From the NCBI GenBank assembly GCA_949358305.1, contig OX442322.1, positions 3,348,001 through 3,412,000 on the forward strand: a stretch of 64,000 bases of DNA, read 5' to 3'. Source of the DNA: Strigamia acuminata (Eukaryota; Arthropoda; Chilopoda; Geophilomorpha; Linotaeniidae). Position numbers and translations under genes: made by a program. Positions within the stretch are counted from its first letter, which is position 1. Each line of letters begins with the position of its first letter. This document shows positions 62,067-64,000 of the stretch, one piece after another. The notes under the pieces were generated by a model that was given only the letters and a program-made list of their open reading frames with translations, had not been told where the DNA came from and did not search any database.

Positions 62067-63440
62067 TCACTCTCCTCCTTCCACTTGATCTTTCTTATCC
62101 TCTTCCTTGATCAACTCGAATGGGAGAATTTCACGGTTTGCAATCTCATACACAAATCGTAAGCGTAACTCACATGGCTCCCCAAACTGCATTAAGTCAC
62201 GGTCTTCAACGTATCTTCTAGTGAAGTAGAGTATGGTTGGGCCACAGCTGTCATTATCCAATTGGTGCATACGTGGCGGGTCCCAACGTATGAATTTGTT
62301 TGGAAACTTTACTCCTGCATCCATCAACGAGTACCTTAAAGATTCCCACTTTGGATATGTGCGCTCTATTGGTCCGCTTGGGTCGTAAAGCACGTATTGG
62401 GTTGGCTTTTTCCGCCAATCCACTATGAAAAGCTGCCAATGCTCTTCAATAGGAACTGGAAACACCCAAATCTTCTTTTGAGCACTTGGAAGTCTCTTCA
62501 TTAGCCAATAGATCGCTTCCTTTCGTTTAGCTGGGTCCACCATTTTGTAGACCCACTCAGATTGAAATGGTGCCAATATGGGATATCGCTCTTCTAACAG
62601 TTGGAGATAGTGATCAACGACGCTGTCATACGTCCAGCTCTGTCGTCCCGGCGTTAGATCGCCTAATGCTGCCATCTGATAGTTCATGACTTTAATCGGC
62701 GGACAACCTACGGCGTCGAATGCTAAGTCGTATTTTGGCGCATTACTATAATCTAATGCAAGTCCGAGAGCCTGGACCTGTCGTGCAGCGTCCAACTCCA
62801 CACGGTATACCCGTATAGGAGTAGGAAATACTACACTAGGGTCCTGGAAGGACTCTCTTCTCGCTAGGGCGATGGCTTTTAAAATGTTTTTTCTTATCTT
62901 CGCCTCCTGGATCAGCAAAGCATTCGCCCCTGTTCTCCACAACTGATAGTCGGGCAATCCCATCACTCCTTTTAATTTCCTGGCTCTAATGGCGTTGACC
63001 ATATTCCGGTGCTCCATTCGCAAATCATTTAATCGGCGTTTGTTTCGATCAACGGTGTGACGCATTTCTTCTTCCCGGATTCTTTTCGATTGCTCGTCAA
63101 ACACTTTCTTCTTTTGTGCTTTCTTATCTCGTTTCAATTGTCGATTCTTACGACGACGACGCAATAAGCCTTCTTCACCCTTTGTTAATGGTCCTGCATA
63201 TTTCTTTTTGTCTTCCTCCGCCTTTTGTTTTCCTTCTGTAAACGGGCGTGGGCAGTTAACCAATTCGTCCAAAGTTTTACTTGTGCTCGGCTTATTTGCT
63301 AAATAAATTTCCAAGTCATCGCCTTTCTTAAGTTGACGTTCCAAAAGATCGCCCACTTGCATCGAGCAGACCGAATCCGCATCGCTGTCACTGTCACTAC
63401 GCACATCCATCCGATCAAATTTGCTTGCCATTTCGTCCAT
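62067..63440 (-). CDS. Gypsy-A' ORF3: intact Ulp1/C48-type cysteine protease
   Basis: Uninterrupted, 457 residues, ATG at 63440. Residues 1-60 are acidic with a DSDSDADS run; 70-165 are Lys/Arg-rich and helical; 200-300 have no recognised motif. The catalytic set is His334 (EEHW), Asp353 (LYDPSG), Gln393 and Cys399 (HQLDNDSCGP). His-Asp spacing of 19 and Gln-Cys spacing of 6 fit the Ulp1/SENP pattern. Compared with Gypsy-A there are roughly 15 substitutions, none in the catalytic residues, and the codon that is TAA there is Trp168 here. An acceptor (ATATATTAG) lies just upstream. A role in removing SUMO-like modifiers or processing Gag is inference. Confidence 0.9.
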   Translation of the reverse strand: MDEMASKFDRMDVRSDSDSDADSVCSMQVGDLLERQLKKGDDLEIYLANKPSTSKTLDELVNCPRPFTEGKQKAEEDKKKYAGPLTKGEEGLLRRRRKNRQLKRDKKAQKKKVFDEQSKRIREEEMRHTVDRNKRRLNDLRMEHRNMVNAIRARKLKGVMGLPDYQLWRTGANALLIQEAKIRKNILKAIALARRESFQDPSVVFPTPIRVYRVELDAARQVQALGLALDYSNAPKYDLAFDAVGCPPIKVMNYQMAALGDLTPGRQSWTYDSVVDHYLQLLEERYPILAPFQSEWVYKMVDPAKRKEAIYWLMKRLPSAQKKIWVFPVPIEEHWQLFIVDWRKKPTQYVLYDPSGPIERTYPKWESLRYSLMDAGVKFPNKFIRWDPPRMHQLDNDSCGPTILYFTRRYVEDRDLMQFGEPCELRLRFVYEIANREILPFELIKEEDKKDQVEGGE

Positions 63441-63855
63441 TCGGATCCTAATATATTGTTTGAAAAGAAAATAAAAAAAATTAATTCATTAATTCAAAAT
63501 TTTCACAAAATTATTCCAATTTCCATTCATTATTTCATTTAACATCTCATGTTGCACTAATTTACACTAAATTTAACAATTCTTCAACTAATTAGTCACT
63601 TGATAATGTATGCACACACTAAAATTTCATTTCGAAGTTTTAACACAATTATTTAAGCCTAATTTTCCATTTCGCGATGTTATTTTCTCACAAAATTCGC
63701 GATAGATTCGTTTCGTTTTTAAGCTATTTGTTCGCCAAATTCGTTCAAAATCCACTCCTTTCACTTACGGAATCACACACAAATCAACTGCTGCTATTAT
63801 TAATGCTTTAGGTTTCTTTGAGTCACACAGTAAACCCGGTTCGTCTCAGAAAACC
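63441..63855 (-). other. Gypsy-A' pol-ORF3 spacer with splice acceptor
   Basis: The counterpart of 27040-27459, AT-rich. The minus strand ends TTTTCTTTTCAAACAATATATTAG just before the ORF3 leader. Confidence 0.55.
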
Positions 63856-64000
63856 TTAACACAATCCACTATAGTCACGACGAGCCTGTTTGCGAAGGCG
63901 ACGTGACCGGAAACTCTCGATTTCAGGCGGCGATGCGTCATCGACTGCGTCAGCGACACCTGTCGGCGGTTTTCGCAATTGATTTTCTTTGTTTTTCCGT
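63856..64000 (-). CDS. Gypsy-A' pol, C-terminal tail (partial)
   Basis: Reads PPTGVADAVDDASPPEIE and RSRRLRKQARRDY with stop at 63856-63858, near-identical to the Gypsy-A pol C-terminus (about 26920-27039). The rest of pol and the 5' end lie beyond the window. Confidence 0.85.
   Translation of the reverse strand, partial: RKNKENQLRKPPTGVADAVDDASPPEIESFRSRRLRKQARRDYSGLC

Larger units (their letters stand above)
61151..64000 (-). mobile_element. Gypsy-A', second member of the Gypsy-A family, running off the right edge
   Basis: Minus-strand element: 3' LTR 61151-61654, polypurine tract, ORF3 (Ulp1-like) and the end of pol at 63856-64000. LTR ends are the same as in Gypsy-A, but it is 504 bp with small indels. 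The left flank ATAC is the reverse complement of Gypsy-A's GTAT target, so both copies hit the same 4-bp sequence in the same orientation. Confidence 0.92.

Noticed and set aside
1-64000. tRNA, rRNA, CRISPR arrays, bacterial operons
   Set aside because: None seen; tRNA-like matches are retroelement primer sites only.

Overview
The window is a eukaryotic, almost certainly insect, stretch made almost entirely of nested transposable elements. No ordinary host gene, rRNA, tRNA or CRISPR array was found. The insect assignment rests on the mix of element classes (Ty1/copia primed from an internal site of initiator tRNA-Met, Ty3/gypsy, BEL/Pao, a Polinton/Maverick) and on a degenerate TTAGG/TCAGG pentamer array of arthropod telomere type. 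Element names used here (Copia-0, Gypsy-A and so on) are local labels only.

Left half (1-30035). The outer layer is a plus-strand copia-type element, Copia-0 (1-887, 6760-8006, 29730-30035), inserted in a Polinton ATPase gene. It encodes Gag and protease, then a heptad-repeat coiled coil and basic tail in place of integrase and reverse transcriptase. Copia-1 (888-6759, minus strand) interrupts its protease codons. Gypsy-A (8007-29725) sits in its 3' end. Gypsy-A has gag, pol and a third ORF encoding a Ulp1-like (C48) cysteine protease. Its 5' LTR is split by Gypsy-B (8433-21178), a 12.7-kb element with giant gag, intact pol and a spliced third ORF. Gypsy-B is itself interrupted by a 401-bp terminal-inverted-repeat element carrying the telomere-like array and by a 517-bp solo LTR.

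Middle (30036-46291). Polinton genes (packaging-ATPase fragment, DUF8207-type gene, penton-like capsid gene) resume and are split by Bel-E (30767-37191, minus strand). Then come an LTR-L copy, Copia-F (minus, 3' part only), Copia-G (plus, 5' part only), a 1.58-kb non-coding LTR-like block (LTR-H), a Copia-J integrase fragment and another LTR-L-like block.

Right half (46292-64000). A Gypsy-C 5' LTR and ORF1 start are followed by an unassigned minus-strand ORF (K) and two identical 190-bp direct repeats. Copia-I (minus, truncated) then interrupts Gypsy-C2, which supplies pol and a spliced ORF3 homologous to that of Gypsy-B. An LTR-L copy in ORF3 is broken by Gypsy-D (5' LTR and ORF1), which is in turn interrupted by Gypsy-A', a minus-strand relative of Gypsy-A with an uninterrupted Ulp1-like ORF3, running off the window end.

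The strongest candidates for something new are (1) the Ulp1-like protease in the env position of a gypsy family, seen twice with its catalytic residues kept, and (2) the spliced, non-Env ORF3 shared by Gypsy-B and Gypsy-C2. All functional statements come from motif reading; no database search was run.
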